Origin: Bradyrhizobium iriomotense
GTDB taxonomy: Bacteria; Pseudomonadota; Alphaproteobacteria; Rhizobiales; Xanthobacteraceae
Reading direction: 5' to 3'
DNA: 64,000 bases
Assembly: GCF_018130765.1 (NCBI RefSeq)
Contig: NZ_JAFCJZ010000014.1
Coordinates: forward strand, 124,001 to 188,000
Each line of letters opens with the position of its first letter. The stretch's first letter is position 1. This document shows, piece after piece, positions 26,305 to 35,054 of the stretch. The position numbers were made by a program, and so were the translations under genes. The notes under the pieces were generated by a model. It made no database searches. It was not told the DNA's origin and worked only from the letters and a program-made list of their open reading frames with translations.

Positions 26305-28251
26305 TTACGCCAGGCAGCGGAACAGGAGCGCAGGATCACGGTCGGGATCGATGCGCAACCTGATCCCGCCCCACTCGATGCGGGACTGCTCGCCGGTGAG
26401 GAGGTTTTCGAGTGCCGTCACATGGTGTCGCTGTCCGTCGGCGTCAACAGTGAGGTCGCCGAGCGGCAGCCAGAATTCGCGCACATGGCGCGAGAGCGCA
26501 ATCACGACGACGACGGTGCTCGCGGGATCAGCCGCCTCCTTGACGAAGGCGATGGTCTCGCCGTCCTCGATGCCGAGGAAGCGCAAGCTTGCTGTCTGCT
26601 GCAGCGCCGCGTTGTCGTTGCGGATGCGGTTGAGCGCGGCAATGTAGGGCTTGATGTTGCCGGGCGCGTCCCAGTTGCGCTGCTTGATCTGATACTTCTC
26701 GGAATCGAGATATTCCTCGCGGCCTGGAATCGCCTCGTGCTCCAGGAGCTCGAAGCCGCCAAAGATCCCGTAATTGCCCGACAGCGTCGCCGCCAGCGCA
26801 ACGCGCGACTTGAACGCCCAGGGCTCGCCGCTCTGGAGATGATAGGGCAAGAGGTCGGCCGTGTTGACGAACAGGTTCGCCCGATAAAAGTCCCGCTCGG
26901 GATAACGGGTCAGCTCGCCGAGATATTGTTCCAGCTCCCACCTCAAAGTGCGCCAGGGGAAATAGCTGAAAGACTGCGCGAAGCCGAGCTTGGCGAGGCC
27001 CTTCATCAGCTTCGGCCGTGCAAAGGTCTTGGAGAACAGGATTACCTCGGGATGCCGGCGGCGGATGTCGCCGATCAGCCACTCCCAGAACGGAAGCGGT
27101 GCGGTGTCGTGATTGTCGATGGCGAAGATGGTGACGCCATGGTCGATCCAGAACAGCATGGCGTCGCGAAGCGCGTTCCACAGCCCGGCGCGATCGACGC
27201 AGCCGAAATCGGGGATGACGATATCCGAATAGGGCCCGTCCGCCGTCCGCACCGAGCGGTCCGGCCGCCATTTGAACCATTCCGGATGCTGCGTCAGCCA
27301 CGGATGATCCGGCGAGCACTGCACCGCGAAGTCCAGCGCAAGCTCGAGCCCGTACTCGAGGCAGGTCGCGACCAGCGCGCGAAAGTCCTCGATCGTGCCG
27401 AGCGCGGGATGCAGCGCATCATGCCCGCCCTCGGCGGTGCCGATCGCATAGGGCGAGCCGGGATCGCCCTCGCTCGCGACCGGCGAGTCGTTGCGGCCTT
27501 TGCGGTGGGTGTGGCCAATGGGATGGATCGGTGTGAAGTAGAGCACGTCAAAGCCCATGGCGGCGATATCAGGGACGCGCGCAATGCAGTCGCGGAGCGT
27601 GCCGTGCCGGCCCGGGATCTCACTCTGGCTGCGCGGCATCATCTGGTACCAGGCGCCAAAGCGCGCCTTGTCGCGGTCGACCATCAGCGGGAACAGCGGC
27701 GAGCGCGTCAGGTCGGGCCGCGACTGGCTCTCGGCCATCGCTTCGCCAAGCTCGGTCGCCAGCAGCGGGGTGACGTCGCCGGTCTGGAGATAATCCTCGC
27801 ATCGCTTGATGATGATCGCTGCGGCGTCCTGCCGCGCGCCGTGCGCCTTGGTCAGGAGGCCAGCGCCCTCGATCGCATCGAGGCTGACATCGGCCCCGAT
27901 CCGCCGCTTGCGCGCGATCGCGTGCGACCAGGTCGCGAACTCGTCGGTCCAGGCTTCGATCGCATAGACATATTGACCGGGCTCAACCGGTGTAAACGCG
28001 CCGGACCAGCGGTCATTGCCGTGAGGGGTCATCGGCTCGCTCCGCCATTCGCGGTCCTGCTCTCCTCGCCAGATCAGCGCAGCCGCGATCACGGCATCGC
28101 CGTCGCGGTAGATGTCAGCCCAGACCTCGACCGGTTCGCCCGCGATCCGCTTCACGGCGAAGCGGCCGCCGTCGACCAAGGGATAGACGTCTTCGATGAG
28201 GAAAGCGCTGCCTGAAGCGGCACTTTCGACAGTTTGAATTGTCTTGTTCAC
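26305..28251 (-). CDS. GlgE-family maltosyltransferase-like protein with altered active site
   Basis: 648 residues from GTG 28251 (product begins MNKTIQTVES; no better start). It has the GlgE layout: N-terminal maltosyltransferase domain (EDVYPLVDGGRFAVKRIAGE), GH13 core and LDFAVQCSPDHPWLTQHPEWF. True GlgE transfers maltose from maltose-1-phosphate onto glucan. Here the nucleophile Asp379 remains (FAIDNHDT), but the preceding GH13 Arg is Ala377, and the acid/base Glu of the LAEAFTRP motif is Lys408 (FSKTFARPK), exactly 29 residues after the Asp as in GlgE. NTADLL keeps the third Asp. It heads the operon. It may be a pseudoenzyme, so I withhold the symbol glgE. Confidence 0.88.
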   Translation of the reverse strand: MNKTIQTVESAASGSAFLIEDVYPLVDGGRFAVKRIAGEPVEVWADIYRDGDAVIAAALIWRGEQDREWRSEPMTPHGNDRWSGAFTPVEPGQYVYAIEAWTDEFATWSHAIARKRRIGADVSLDAIEGAGLLTKAHGARQDAAAIIIKRCEDYLQTGDVTPLLATELGEAMAESQSRPDLTRSPLFPLMVDRDKARFGAWYQMMPRSQSEIPGRHGTLRDCIARVPDIAAMGFDVLYFTPIHPIGHTHRKGRNDSPVASEGDPGSPYAIGTAEGGHDALHPALGTIEDFRALVATCLEYGLELALDFAVQCSPDHPWLTQHPEWFKWRPDRSVRTADGPYSDIVIPDFGCVDRAGLWNALRDAMLFWIDHGVTIFAIDNHDTAPLPFWEWLIGDIRRRHPEVILFSKTFARPKLMKGLAKLGFAQSFSYFPWRTLRWELEQYLGELTRYPERDFYRANLFVNTADLLPYHLQSGEPWAFKSRVALAATLSGNYGIFGGFELLEHEAIPGREEYLDSEKYQIKQRNWDAPGNIKPYIAALNRIRNDNAALQQTASLRFLGIEDGETIAFVKEAADPASTVVVVIALSRHVREFWLPLGDLTVDADGQRHHVTALENLLTGEQSRIEWGGIRLRIDPDRDPALLFRCLA

Positions 28252-28321
28252 GGTGATGCCATTGACAAGAAAGCAGGAGCCCGTTTCCCTTGTCGGGAAC
28301 CCGCGCTTGGTACCATTATAG

Positions 28322-28377
28322 AAAGCCGCTTGTGTGTCATTGGTTCCCTGGGGAACGGCAAGCGCAGTTTGCGAGTT
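28322..28377. promoter_or_regulatory. Divergent EcfG-like promoter region between glgE-like and malQ
   Basis: GTTCCC-TG-GGGAAC (28343-28356) is a perfect palindrome that puts a GGAAC on each strand. Plus: GGAAC 28352-28356, 17 bases, AGTT 28374-28377, towards malQ. Minus: GGAAC 28347-28343, 17 bases, CTTT 28325-28322, towards the glgE-like operon (one mismatch in cGTT). The plus site is the better match. Confidence 0.45.
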
Positions 28378-28455
28378 ACCCCTGACTAACCTCTTCCGCG
28401 ACCTCGTTAAAATCGATGCCACCGGCCAAACTATGGCCTGCAAGCTGCGTGCCGA

Positions 28456-30417
28456 ATGGATCTTTTAGCTCAAGCCCGGATCAAGGGCGTTCAGTCCGAA
28501 TTCGTCGACGCCCTCGGCAAGCTGCGGGTCACCGCGCCCGAGGCGCTCAAATCCATCCTCGATGCCCTGCCGGAGAAGCGGGTCTACCGCTTCGTCAGCG
28601 GGCCGGTCGTGGTCCGCGCCTTAGGGCATCCGCGCACGGAACTGGCGGCAACCGGGACGCCGCCGCTGCAATGGAAGATCCTCGGCAACGGCAATGTGAT
28701 CGCGCAAGGAGAGACGCGCGAGCCCGTCATCGCCTGGCCCGCCGGCCTGCCGCTCGGCTATCACCGCCTGACGCTGACGGATGCCGGGGGCGAGACCGAA
28801 GACGTGCCGATGATCGTGGCGCCCGAGCGCGCTTTCGGCGGCGATTTCGACCGCGGCTGGCTGCTCGCCGTGCAACTCTACAGCGTCCGCTCCGACCGCA
28901 ATTGGGGCATCGGCGATTTCACCGATCTCGCCGGTCTCGTCCGGCTTGCCAAGCAACTCGGCGCCGACGGCGTCGGCCTCAACCCGCTTCACGTGCTGTT
29001 CGACGACCAGCCGGCCGATTGCAGCCCCTATTCGCCGAACAGCCGGCTGTTTCTCAATCCGCTCTATATCGACGTCGAGGCGATCCCGGAATTTTCCGCC
29101 GATCTCGTCCCCGACGCGGCCGCGACCGCCGCGCGGCTGCGTGACGGCGACCGCGTGCCCTATGCCGACATGGCGGCGCTGAAATGGCTGGCCTTGCGCG
29201 CTGCCTTCAACAGCTTCGTGACGAGCGCGCGCGAGGCGCGCCGCAAGGAGTTTGACGCCTTCCGCGCCGCCCGCGCGCCGCTATTGTCCCGCTTCGCCTG
29301 CTTCGAGGTGCTGCGGCATCGCTTCAACCGGCCGTGGTGGGAATGGCCGTCCGAATGGCAACAGCCGAGTGAAGCCAAATGCGCCGAGCTGCACAAGGGG
29401 CCTGACAGGCGCGAGGTCGAGTTCGTCGAATTCGTGCAGTGGACGGCCGACAGCCAATTGCATGCCGCCAAGGTGCTGGCCGGCCAGCTCGGCATGCGCG
29501 TCGGGCTCTATCTCGACGTCGCGGTCGGCGTGCAGTCCAACGGCTTCGATGCCTGGAACGAGCAGACCGCGATTTCCCGCCACCTCGCCGTCGGCGCGCC
29601 GCCGGACGTGCTCAATACCGTCGGCCAGGACTGGGGCCTCGCGGGCTTCAATGCCGGCGGCCTCGAGGCGCAATCCTTCGTGCCGTTCGCCGACATGCTG
29701 GCGGCGTCGATGCGGCATGCCGGCGCCATCAGGCTCGATCACGTGCTCGGCTTGAAGCGGCTTTACCTCGTGCCGCGCGGCTTCAAGCCCGACAACGGCG
29801 CCTATGTGCAGATGCCGTTCGAGGCGCTGCTGGCCGCGGTGGTGCGCGAGAGCGCGGCCCACAAATGCATCGTGATCGGCGAGGACCTCGGCACCGTGCC
29901 GGAAGGCTTTCGCGAGACCATGCAGGATTTCGGCATCTGGTCGTATCTCGTCATGATGTTCGAGCGCGACGATTCCGGCCATTTCCGCAATATCGATCAT
30001 TACCGGCCCAACGCGCTGGTGACGCTGAACACGCATGATTTGTGCACCTATGCGGGCTGGCGCTCCTTCAGCGATCTCAAGATGAAGCTGTCGCTCGGGC
30101 TCGATCCCGGCGAGAACGATCAGGCCCGCTGGGATGCGCTCGGTGCGCTCGACGAGATTTTGCGGCAGAACGGCATCAATGCCAACGACCTCTATTCGGT
30201 GCTCGCCTTCCTGTCGCGCACGCCATCGCGCCTGCTCGCGGTGTCCATGGAGGATCTGCTCGGCGTGATCGACCAGCCCAACATTCCCGGCACGATCGAC
30301 GAGCATCCGAACTGGCGCCAGCGCCTTCCGGTCGCGCTCGACAAGATCGCCTCCAAGGTTGATCTCACGGCCTTGAGAGCGGCAACGCGGGAACGTTCGC
30401 TGACCGGCGGGAGTTGA
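28456..30417 (+). CDS. malQ: MalQ, 4-alpha-glucanotransferase
   Basis: 653 residues, GH77 amylomaltase. It disproportionates maltodextrins, releasing glucose and longer chains, and links the debranching products to hexose metabolism. An N-terminal extension of about 130 residues precedes the barrel, which holds NWGIGDFTDL, IRLDHVLGLKRLYLVPRG (nucleophile), CIVIGEDLGTVPEGFRETM (acid/base) and TLNTHDLCTYAGW. It is transcribed divergently from the glgE-like operon across a 204-base promoter region and is followed by GH15. Confidence 0.96.
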   Translation: MDLLAQARIKGVQSEFVDALGKLRVTAPEALKSILDALPEKRVYRFVSGPVVVRALGHPRTELAATGTPPLQWKILGNGNVIAQGETREPVIAWPAGLPLGYHRLTLTDAGGETEDVPMIVAPERAFGGDFDRGWLLAVQLYSVRSDRNWGIGDFTDLAGLVRLAKQLGADGVGLNPLHVLFDDQPADCSPYSPNSRLFLNPLYIDVEAIPEFSADLVPDAAATAARLRDGDRVPYADMAALKWLALRAAFNSFVTSAREARRKEFDAFRAARAPLLSRFACFEVLRHRFNRPWWEWPSEWQQPSEAKCAELHKGPDRREVEFVEFVQWTADSQLHAAKVLAGQLGMRVGLYLDVAVGVQSNGFDAWNEQTAISRHLAVGAPPDVLNTVGQDWGLAGFNAGGLEAQSFVPFADMLAASMRHAGAIRLDHVLGLKRLYLVPRGFKPDNGAYVQMPFEALLAAVVRESAAHKCIVIGEDLGTVPEGFRETMQDFGIWSYLVMMFERDDSGHFRNIDHYRPNALVTLNTHDLCTYAGWRSFSDLKMKLSLGLDPGENDQARWDALGALDEILRQNGINANDLYSVLAFLSRTPSRLLAVSMEDLLGVIDQPNIPGTIDEHPNWRQRLPVALDKIASKVDLTALRAATRERSLTGGS

Positions 30418-30450
30418 ACGGCCGGGGGGGCTTCCCGGGCTCGTACGACA

Positions 30451-32253
30451 TTGACGCAGAGGATCGAGGACTATGCGCTGATCGGCGACTGCGAGACCGC
30501 GGCGCTGGTCGGGCGCAACGGCTCGATCGACTGGCTGTGCTGGCCCGCCTTCGATTCCGACGCCTGTTTTGCCGCTATCCTCGGAACGCACAGGAACGGC
30601 CGCTGGCTGGTCGCGCCAAGCGAGGACGTCACCGCGATCTCGCGTCGCTATCTCGGCAACACCCTCATCCTCGAAACGCGATTTGAGACCAAGAGCGGCA
30701 CCGTCGCGCTGATCGACTTCATGCCGCCGCGCGGCAAGGCCTCCGACATCGTGCGTCTGGTCCGCGGCGTCAGCGGCAAGGTCGAGATGCGGATGGAGCT
30801 CATCATCCGCTTCGGCTTCGGCGTGGATATTCCCTGGGTGCGACGGATCAATCATTCCCTGCTCGCGATTTGCGGCCAGGACATGACGGTGCTCCGCACG
30901 CCGGCGAAGACCCGCGGCGAGGATCTGACCACGGTGTCCGATTTCGAGGTCAGGGCGGGCGAGACCGTGCCGTTCGTGCTGACCTACGGCCCCTCGCATC
31001 TCGATCCGCCCGGGCCGATCGATCCAGAGCTCGCGCTTAAGGAGACCGAGAATTTCTGGCAGGACTGGTGCCTCCGTTACACCCGCGACGGCGATTATCA
31101 CGACCTGATCCTGCGCTCGCTGATCACGCTGAAGGCGCTGACCTTCGGCCCCACCGGCGGCATCGTCGCGGCGCCCACCACCTCGCTGCCGGAAAAGCTC
31201 GGCGGCAGCAGGAACTGGGATTACCGCTTCTGCTGGCTGCGTGATGCCACCTTCACGCTGCTGGCGCTGATGAACTCGGGCTATACCGAGGAAGCTTCGG
31301 CCTGGCACAATTGGCTGCTGCGCGCGGCCGCCGGCTCGCCGGCGAACATGCAGATCATGTACGGCATCTGGGGTCAGCGGCGGCTCTTGGAATGGGAGGC
31401 AGGCTGGCTCGCCGGCTATGAGGGCGCCAAGCCGGTGCGCGTCGGCAATGCCGCGCATGCGCAGCTCCAGCTCGACGTCTACGGCGAACTGATTGACGCC
31501 TTCCACCAGTCGCGCATGGCCAGGCTGAAGCTCGACGAGGAGAGCTGGGCGCTGGAATGCAACGTGCTCAACCATCTCGCCGAAGTCTGGGATCGGCCTG
31601 ACCACGGCATTTGGGAACGGCGCGGGCAGCCCCGGCACTACGTGTTCTCGAAGGTCATGGCCTGGGTCGCCTTCGACCGCGGCATCAAGAGCGCCGAGAC
31701 CTTTGGCTTCAAGGCGCCGCTGCTGCATTGGCGCACCTTGCGCGAAGCCATTCATTGCGACGTCTGCAACAACGGTTTCGATGCGGAGGAGAACGCCTTC
31801 GTCGAGTCCTACGGCACGAAACTGCTCGATGCCAGCGTGCTGCTGCTGCCGGGCGTCGGCTTCCTGCCGACGTCGGATCCGCGCATCTGCGGCACCATCG
31901 CCGCCGTCGAGACATGCCTGATGCGCGACGGTTTCGTGCTGCGGCACGATCCGCGCGAGCTGCCCGCGGGACAGCCGCCGCTCGAAGGTGCGTTCCTCGC
32001 CTGCAGCCTGTGGCTCGCCGATGCTCATGTGCTGGCGGGCAATCTCGACAAGGCGCAGGTCTTGTTCGATCGCGTGGTAGGCGTTGCGAACGATGTCGGG
32101 CTATTGGCCGAGGAATACGACTCCGTGGCCCGCCGCCAGACCGGCAATTTCCCGCAGGCGCTGACCCACATCGCGCTGATCAACACCGCGCATAACCTCT
32201 CGGCGGCAAGGCAGAAGAGCGAGAAGCCGGCGATGCAGCGGTCGAAGCAGTGA
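30451..32253 (+). CDS. GH15 glucoamylase/trehalase-family glycosidase
   Basis: 600 residues. The N-terminus IEDYALIGDCETAALVGRNGSIDWLCWP is the hallmark of the bacterial GH15 group that contains glucoamylase-like enzymes and mycobacterial-type trehalase. Catalytic-region motifs are NWDYRFCWLRDATFTLLAL and LLAEEYDSVARRQTGNFPQALTHIALI, which supplies the general base Glu. The start must be TTG 30451, since no ATG or GTG lies upstream before the N-terminal motif. There is no signal peptide, so it acts in the cytoplasm. Substrate (trehalose or maltodextrin) cannot be decided from sequence alone; the trehalose context makes a trehalase plausible. Confidence 0.92.
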   Translation: MTQRIEDYALIGDCETAALVGRNGSIDWLCWPAFDSDACFAAILGTHRNGRWLVAPSEDVTAISRRYLGNTLILETRFETKSGTVALIDFMPPRGKASDIVRLVRGVSGKVEMRMELIIRFGFGVDIPWVRRINHSLLAICGQDMTVLRTPAKTRGEDLTTVSDFEVRAGETVPFVLTYGPSHLDPPGPIDPELALKETENFWQDWCLRYTRDGDYHDLILRSLITLKALTFGPTGGIVAAPTTSLPEKLGGSRNWDYRFCWLRDATFTLLALMNSGYTEEASAWHNWLLRAAAGSPANMQIMYGIWGQRRLLEWEAGWLAGYEGAKPVRVGNAAHAQLQLDVYGELIDAFHQSRMARLKLDEESWALECNVLNHLAEVWDRPDHGIWERRGQPRHYVFSKVMAWVAFDRGIKSAETFGFKAPLLHWRTLREAIHCDVCNNGFDAEENAFVESYGTKLLDASVLLLPGVGFLPTSDPRICGTIAAVETCLMRDGFVLRHDPRELPAGQPPLEGAFLACSLWLADAHVLAGNLDKAQVLFDRVVGVANDVGLLAEEYDSVARRQTGNFPQALTHIALINTAHNLSAARQKSEKPAMQRSKQ

Positions 32254-32267
32254 TGCTCGCTTGGGTC

Positions 32268-32945
32268 CTAGATCCCGAGCCATTCCAGACCGCCAGGGAG
32301 TTCTCCACCAGAAAAGTCCACCTGCAGGACGCGGCGATGTATCGGCAAAGTGGCCGCATCCGATGCGTGGAGAATTGGCGTTGCATAGAGCCAGATGTCG
32401 CCAGGCTCAGCCAGGCATGCGACCGTGCCGCAACCGCGTACCACGTCCCGGACGTCCTCTTCAGCAATCCGCCCAAGCTTATGGGAGCCCGGCGCGATCA
32501 ACAACGGCGCATTGCTGGCCGGGACCGGATCGATATGAACCCGCAGGGTCACCATGCCTGATAGCAGCGCAAAGGGTGGCTCGACATGCTGCATGCCGCT
32601 CTTGATGCTCCAGATGTCGAAGCCATCGACCGGAATGCGCTCCTTCACCGCGATGGTGCGGTCCTGATGCCAGCCGAGGGCCCAGTTCGTCGCGGCCGTC
32701 TTGTCGAACAGGATGGCCCTGACCGGACGACACGACTCTCCAAGCACTGACGCGGCACAGCTTCCGACATGTCCGCGGGCGGCAAGGAAGGGCGCGAGAC
32801 CCTCAATGCCTCTTAATCTCAGTCCGGCGTGATCGGGCGGCAAATGGGACAGGGCTGCCCTGAGCTCGTGCAATCGATCGGATGTCAACGCCTGCCGGAA
32901 CAGCTGCGCGCCGTCGTCCAAAAAAGTCAGCTGGTCGATTTCCAA
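32268..32945 (-). CDS. Phytanoyl-CoA dioxygenase (PhyH) family protein
   Basis: 225 residues, shorter than eukaryotic PhyH but usual for bacterial members. This Fe(II)/2-oxoglutarate oxygenase family is marked by His93-x-Asp95 (GWHQDRT), distal His193 (ILHASD) and an Arg about 11 residues later for 2-oxoglutarate. The substrate is unknown. It is the last gene of the pentose-phosphate operon, 24 bases after the HAD gene. It converges on the GH15 gene with a 14-base gap. Confidence 0.85.
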   Translation of the reverse strand: MEIDQLTFLDDGAQLFRQALTSDRLHELRAALSHLPPDHAGLRLRGIEGLAPFLAARGHVGSCAASVLGESCRPVRAILFDKTAATNWALGWHQDRTIAVKERIPVDGFDIWSIKSGMQHVEPPFALLSGMVTLRVHIDPVPASNAPLLIAPGSHKLGRIAEEDVRDVVRGCGTVACLAEPGDIWLYATPILHASDAATLPIHRRVLQVDFSGGELPGGLEWLGI

Positions 32946-32969
32946 GGTCGTGTACCGATAGCCGATCGC

Positions 32970-33782
32970 TCAACCCACCCCATTCCGCTTCAAAATCATC
33001 TCCATCGCCTCCGCAAAGCCGTCCTGCTCGTTGCTCGCGGTGACATGCGTGGCCTGGTCCTTGACGTTGTCGGCGGCGTTGCCCATGGCGATGGAGGTGC
33101 CGCTGACGCGGAACATCGCGAGATCGTTCTGCATGTCGCCGATGGTGGCGACGGCGTCGGTCGAGATATCCAAGCGCTTCGCCATCGCCTCGACGAACGT
33201 GCCCTTGTCGAAGCCGGGCGGGGTGATGTCGAGATAATAGGTCTGCGAGCGCACCGCGGTCGCTTCGCTGCCGAGCGCCTCCTGCATCGCCTTCTCGCAA
33301 GCGGCGAGCCTGGCCGCGTCGGCGCTGGCGCCGACGATCTTGCAGGCGCTCGTGAGGTAGGGCGAAAAGTCCGTCACGATGGTCGGGTCGGAGCGGATCG
33401 TGTGCTGCTCATGGGCGACGTACTTGCCGCTGGGATTGTCGATCAGCCATTTGTCGGTGGTGAACAGCCAGATGTCGGCGCCGTAGTCGCGGAGGATCTG
33501 CAGCGACCGCTCGGCGGCGCCCGGCGGAATCAGGTGCTGCTCGACCGGGCGCATCTCGGGATCGACGATCGAGGAGCCGTTGAACGGGCCGACCGGCAGC
33601 CAGAGCGCCAGCGGCTCGATCAGGAAACGCATGCCGATCGCCGGGCGGCTGGAGGTGATGGTGAAGCCGATGCCGGCCTGGTGCAGCCGTTGCACCGCGG
33701 ATCGCGCGCGCTCGGTGAGCGTCTTGTCCTTGGTCAGCAGCGTTCCGTCGACATCGGAGACCACGAGTGAGATGGGAGTCAT
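32970..33782 (-). CDS. Cof-type HAD-IIB sugar-phosphate phosphatase
   Basis: 270 residues. HAD motif I is VVSDVDGTLL (Asp10, Asp12), motif II TSSRP (TITSSRP), motif III the KG of FDKGTFVEAM, and motif IV GDMQNDLAMF. The C2-type cap lies between motifs II and III. This class dephosphorylates sugar phosphates and similar metabolites. Its 4-base overlap with the gluconokinase gene ties it to sugar-phosphate metabolism, but the substrate is unknown. Confidence 0.92.
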   Translation of the reverse strand: MTPISLVVSDVDGTLLTKDKTLTERARSAVQRLHQAGIGFTITSSRPAIGMRFLIEPLALWLPVGPFNGSSIVDPEMRPVEQHLIPPGAAERSLQILRDYGADIWLFTTDKWLIDNPSGKYVAHEQHTIRSDPTIVTDFSPYLTSACKIVGASADAARLAACEKAMQEALGSEATAVRSQTYYLDITPPGFDKGTFVEAMAKRLDISTDAVATIGDMQNDLAMFRVSGTSIAMGNAADNVKDQATHVTASNEQDGFAEAMEMILKRNGVG

Positions 33783-34321
33783 GGCAGAACCTTGGGTATT
33801 GCGCCGCCCAGCTTCAATTGCCGCACGATGCCGTCCACGATCGCCTCGACGGTCTCGTCGATCGAGACGGTGAGGACGTGCTCGCCCGCTTCCGGCGGCT
33901 CCAGCGTGTCGAACTGGCTTGTCAGCAGCCCCGGCGGCATGAAATGGCCCTTGCGCTGCGCGAGCCGCTCGGCGATCAGCTCTTTCGTTCCCTTCAGGAA
34001 GATGAAGCGGACGTCGTCGCGTCCGCGCAGCAGCACGTCGCGATAGGTGTGCTTCAGCGCCGAGCAGGCGATGATGACGTGCTCGCCTCTGTCACACACC
34101 CGTGCGATCTCGTCGGCGATGGCGTTGAGCCAGGGCCAGCGGTCCTCGTCGGTGAGGGGATGGCCGGCCCGCATCTTCTCGACATTGCTGGCGGGATGGA
34201 AGCTGTCGCCGTCCTCGAACCGCCAGCCGAGCCGCTGGCCCAGCGCCTCCGCGACCGTGCTCTTGCCCGAACCCGACACGCCCATCACGATCAACGCACA
34301 AGGTGCTTCAACGCGGCCCAC
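33779..34321 (-). CDS. gntK: Gluconokinase
   Basis: 180 residues, a P-loop kinase with GVSGSGKST (Lys20), EDGDSFHPASNVEKMRAGHPLTDEDRWPWL and CSALKHTYRDVLL, all characteristic of gluconokinase. It phosphorylates gluconate to 6-phosphogluconate, entering the pathway at Gnd. I start at GTG 34321 because GGAGGA lies 6 bases upstream; the frame continues further upstream but inside pgl. It overlaps the pgl end by 14 bases. Confidence 0.93.
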   Translation of the reverse strand: MGRVEAPCALIVMGVSGSGKSTVAEALGQRLGWRFEDGDSFHPASNVEKMRAGHPLTDEDRWPWLNAIADEIARVCDRGEHVIIACSALKHTYRDVLLRGRDDVRFIFLKGTKELIAERLAQRKGHFMPPGLLTSQFDTLEPPEAGEHVLTVSIDETVEAIVDGIVRQLKLGGAIPKVLP

Positions 34322-35054
34322 TAATTTCCTCCGGAAGCGCGGCCCTATCGACCAGCCAGACGGTCTCACCATTCGAGCGCGCGCGTAAGGCCGGCAGATT
34401 CTCGCCATTGAGGAGGCGCGTCAAGATCGCCTGCTTGTCGTGCCCGGCAATCTCGAACAGCATTTCGCGGCAGGAGGCCAGAGCGGGCAGGGTGAGCGAG
34501 ACCCGCGGCACGAACGGCGCGACATTGGCCTTGGGCACGCCAACGACCCAGCGTTGGGCCTCCTCGATCTCGGGATAGCCCGGGAAAAGCGAGGCGGTGT
34601 GGCCGTCCGGGCCTGCGCCCATCAGGACGAGGTCGAACAGCGGCCGCGCCGGATCGAGCCGGTCAGCGCCATAGAAGGCCTGCAGCTCGCGCGCATAGGC
34701 TTCGGCGCTGGCATCGGGATTTTCAGTCGTGGTCGGGATCGGATGGATATGGCCGGCAGGCGCATTGCGATCGAGGAAGGTCGCCCGCGCCACCGCCATG
34801 TTGTTGAGAGGATCGCTTTCAGGCACGAATCGCTCGTCGCCGATGAACCAGTGCACGCGGTCCCACGGGATCTTGCCACGCCAGGAATCGCTGCCGAGCA
34901 ATTGATAGAGTTTCTTCGGGCTCGACCCGCCGGTCAGGCAGACCGCGATACGCGCCGGATTGGCGCCGATCCGCGCCATCACCCGTTCGGCCGCGGCCTG
35001 CGCCAGCGCCTCGGCATCCGCCGCGACGATCAGCTTCGGCTGTCCGCCCGCCAT
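34308..35054 (-). CDS. pgl: 6-phosphogluconolactonase
   Basis: 248 residues from ATG 35054, which overlaps the zwf stop (TGATG). Motifs of the DevB/Pgl family are CLTGGSSPKKLYQLL, VHWFIGDERFVPESDPLNN and DLVLMGAGPDGHTASLFPG. It hydrolyses 6-phosphogluconolactone between Zwf and Gnd. Translation is probably coupled to zwf. Confidence 0.95.
   Translation of the reverse strand: MAGGQPKLIVAADAEALAQAAAERVMARIGANPARIAVCLTGGSSPKKLYQLLGSDSWRGKIPWDRVHWFIGDERFVPESDPLNNMAVARATFLDRNAPAGHIHPIPTTTENPDASAEAYARELQAFYGADRLDPARPLFDLVLMGAGPDGHTASLFPGYPEIEEAQRWVVGVPKANVAPFVPRVSLTLPALASCREMLFEIAGHDKQAILTRLLNGENLPALRARSNGETVWLVDRAALPEEISGPR

Noticed and set aside
29281..32028. 915-codon minus-strand frame opposite malQ and GH15
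   Set aside because: It spans two recognised genes on the other strand; composition and lack of family features mark it as a shadow.
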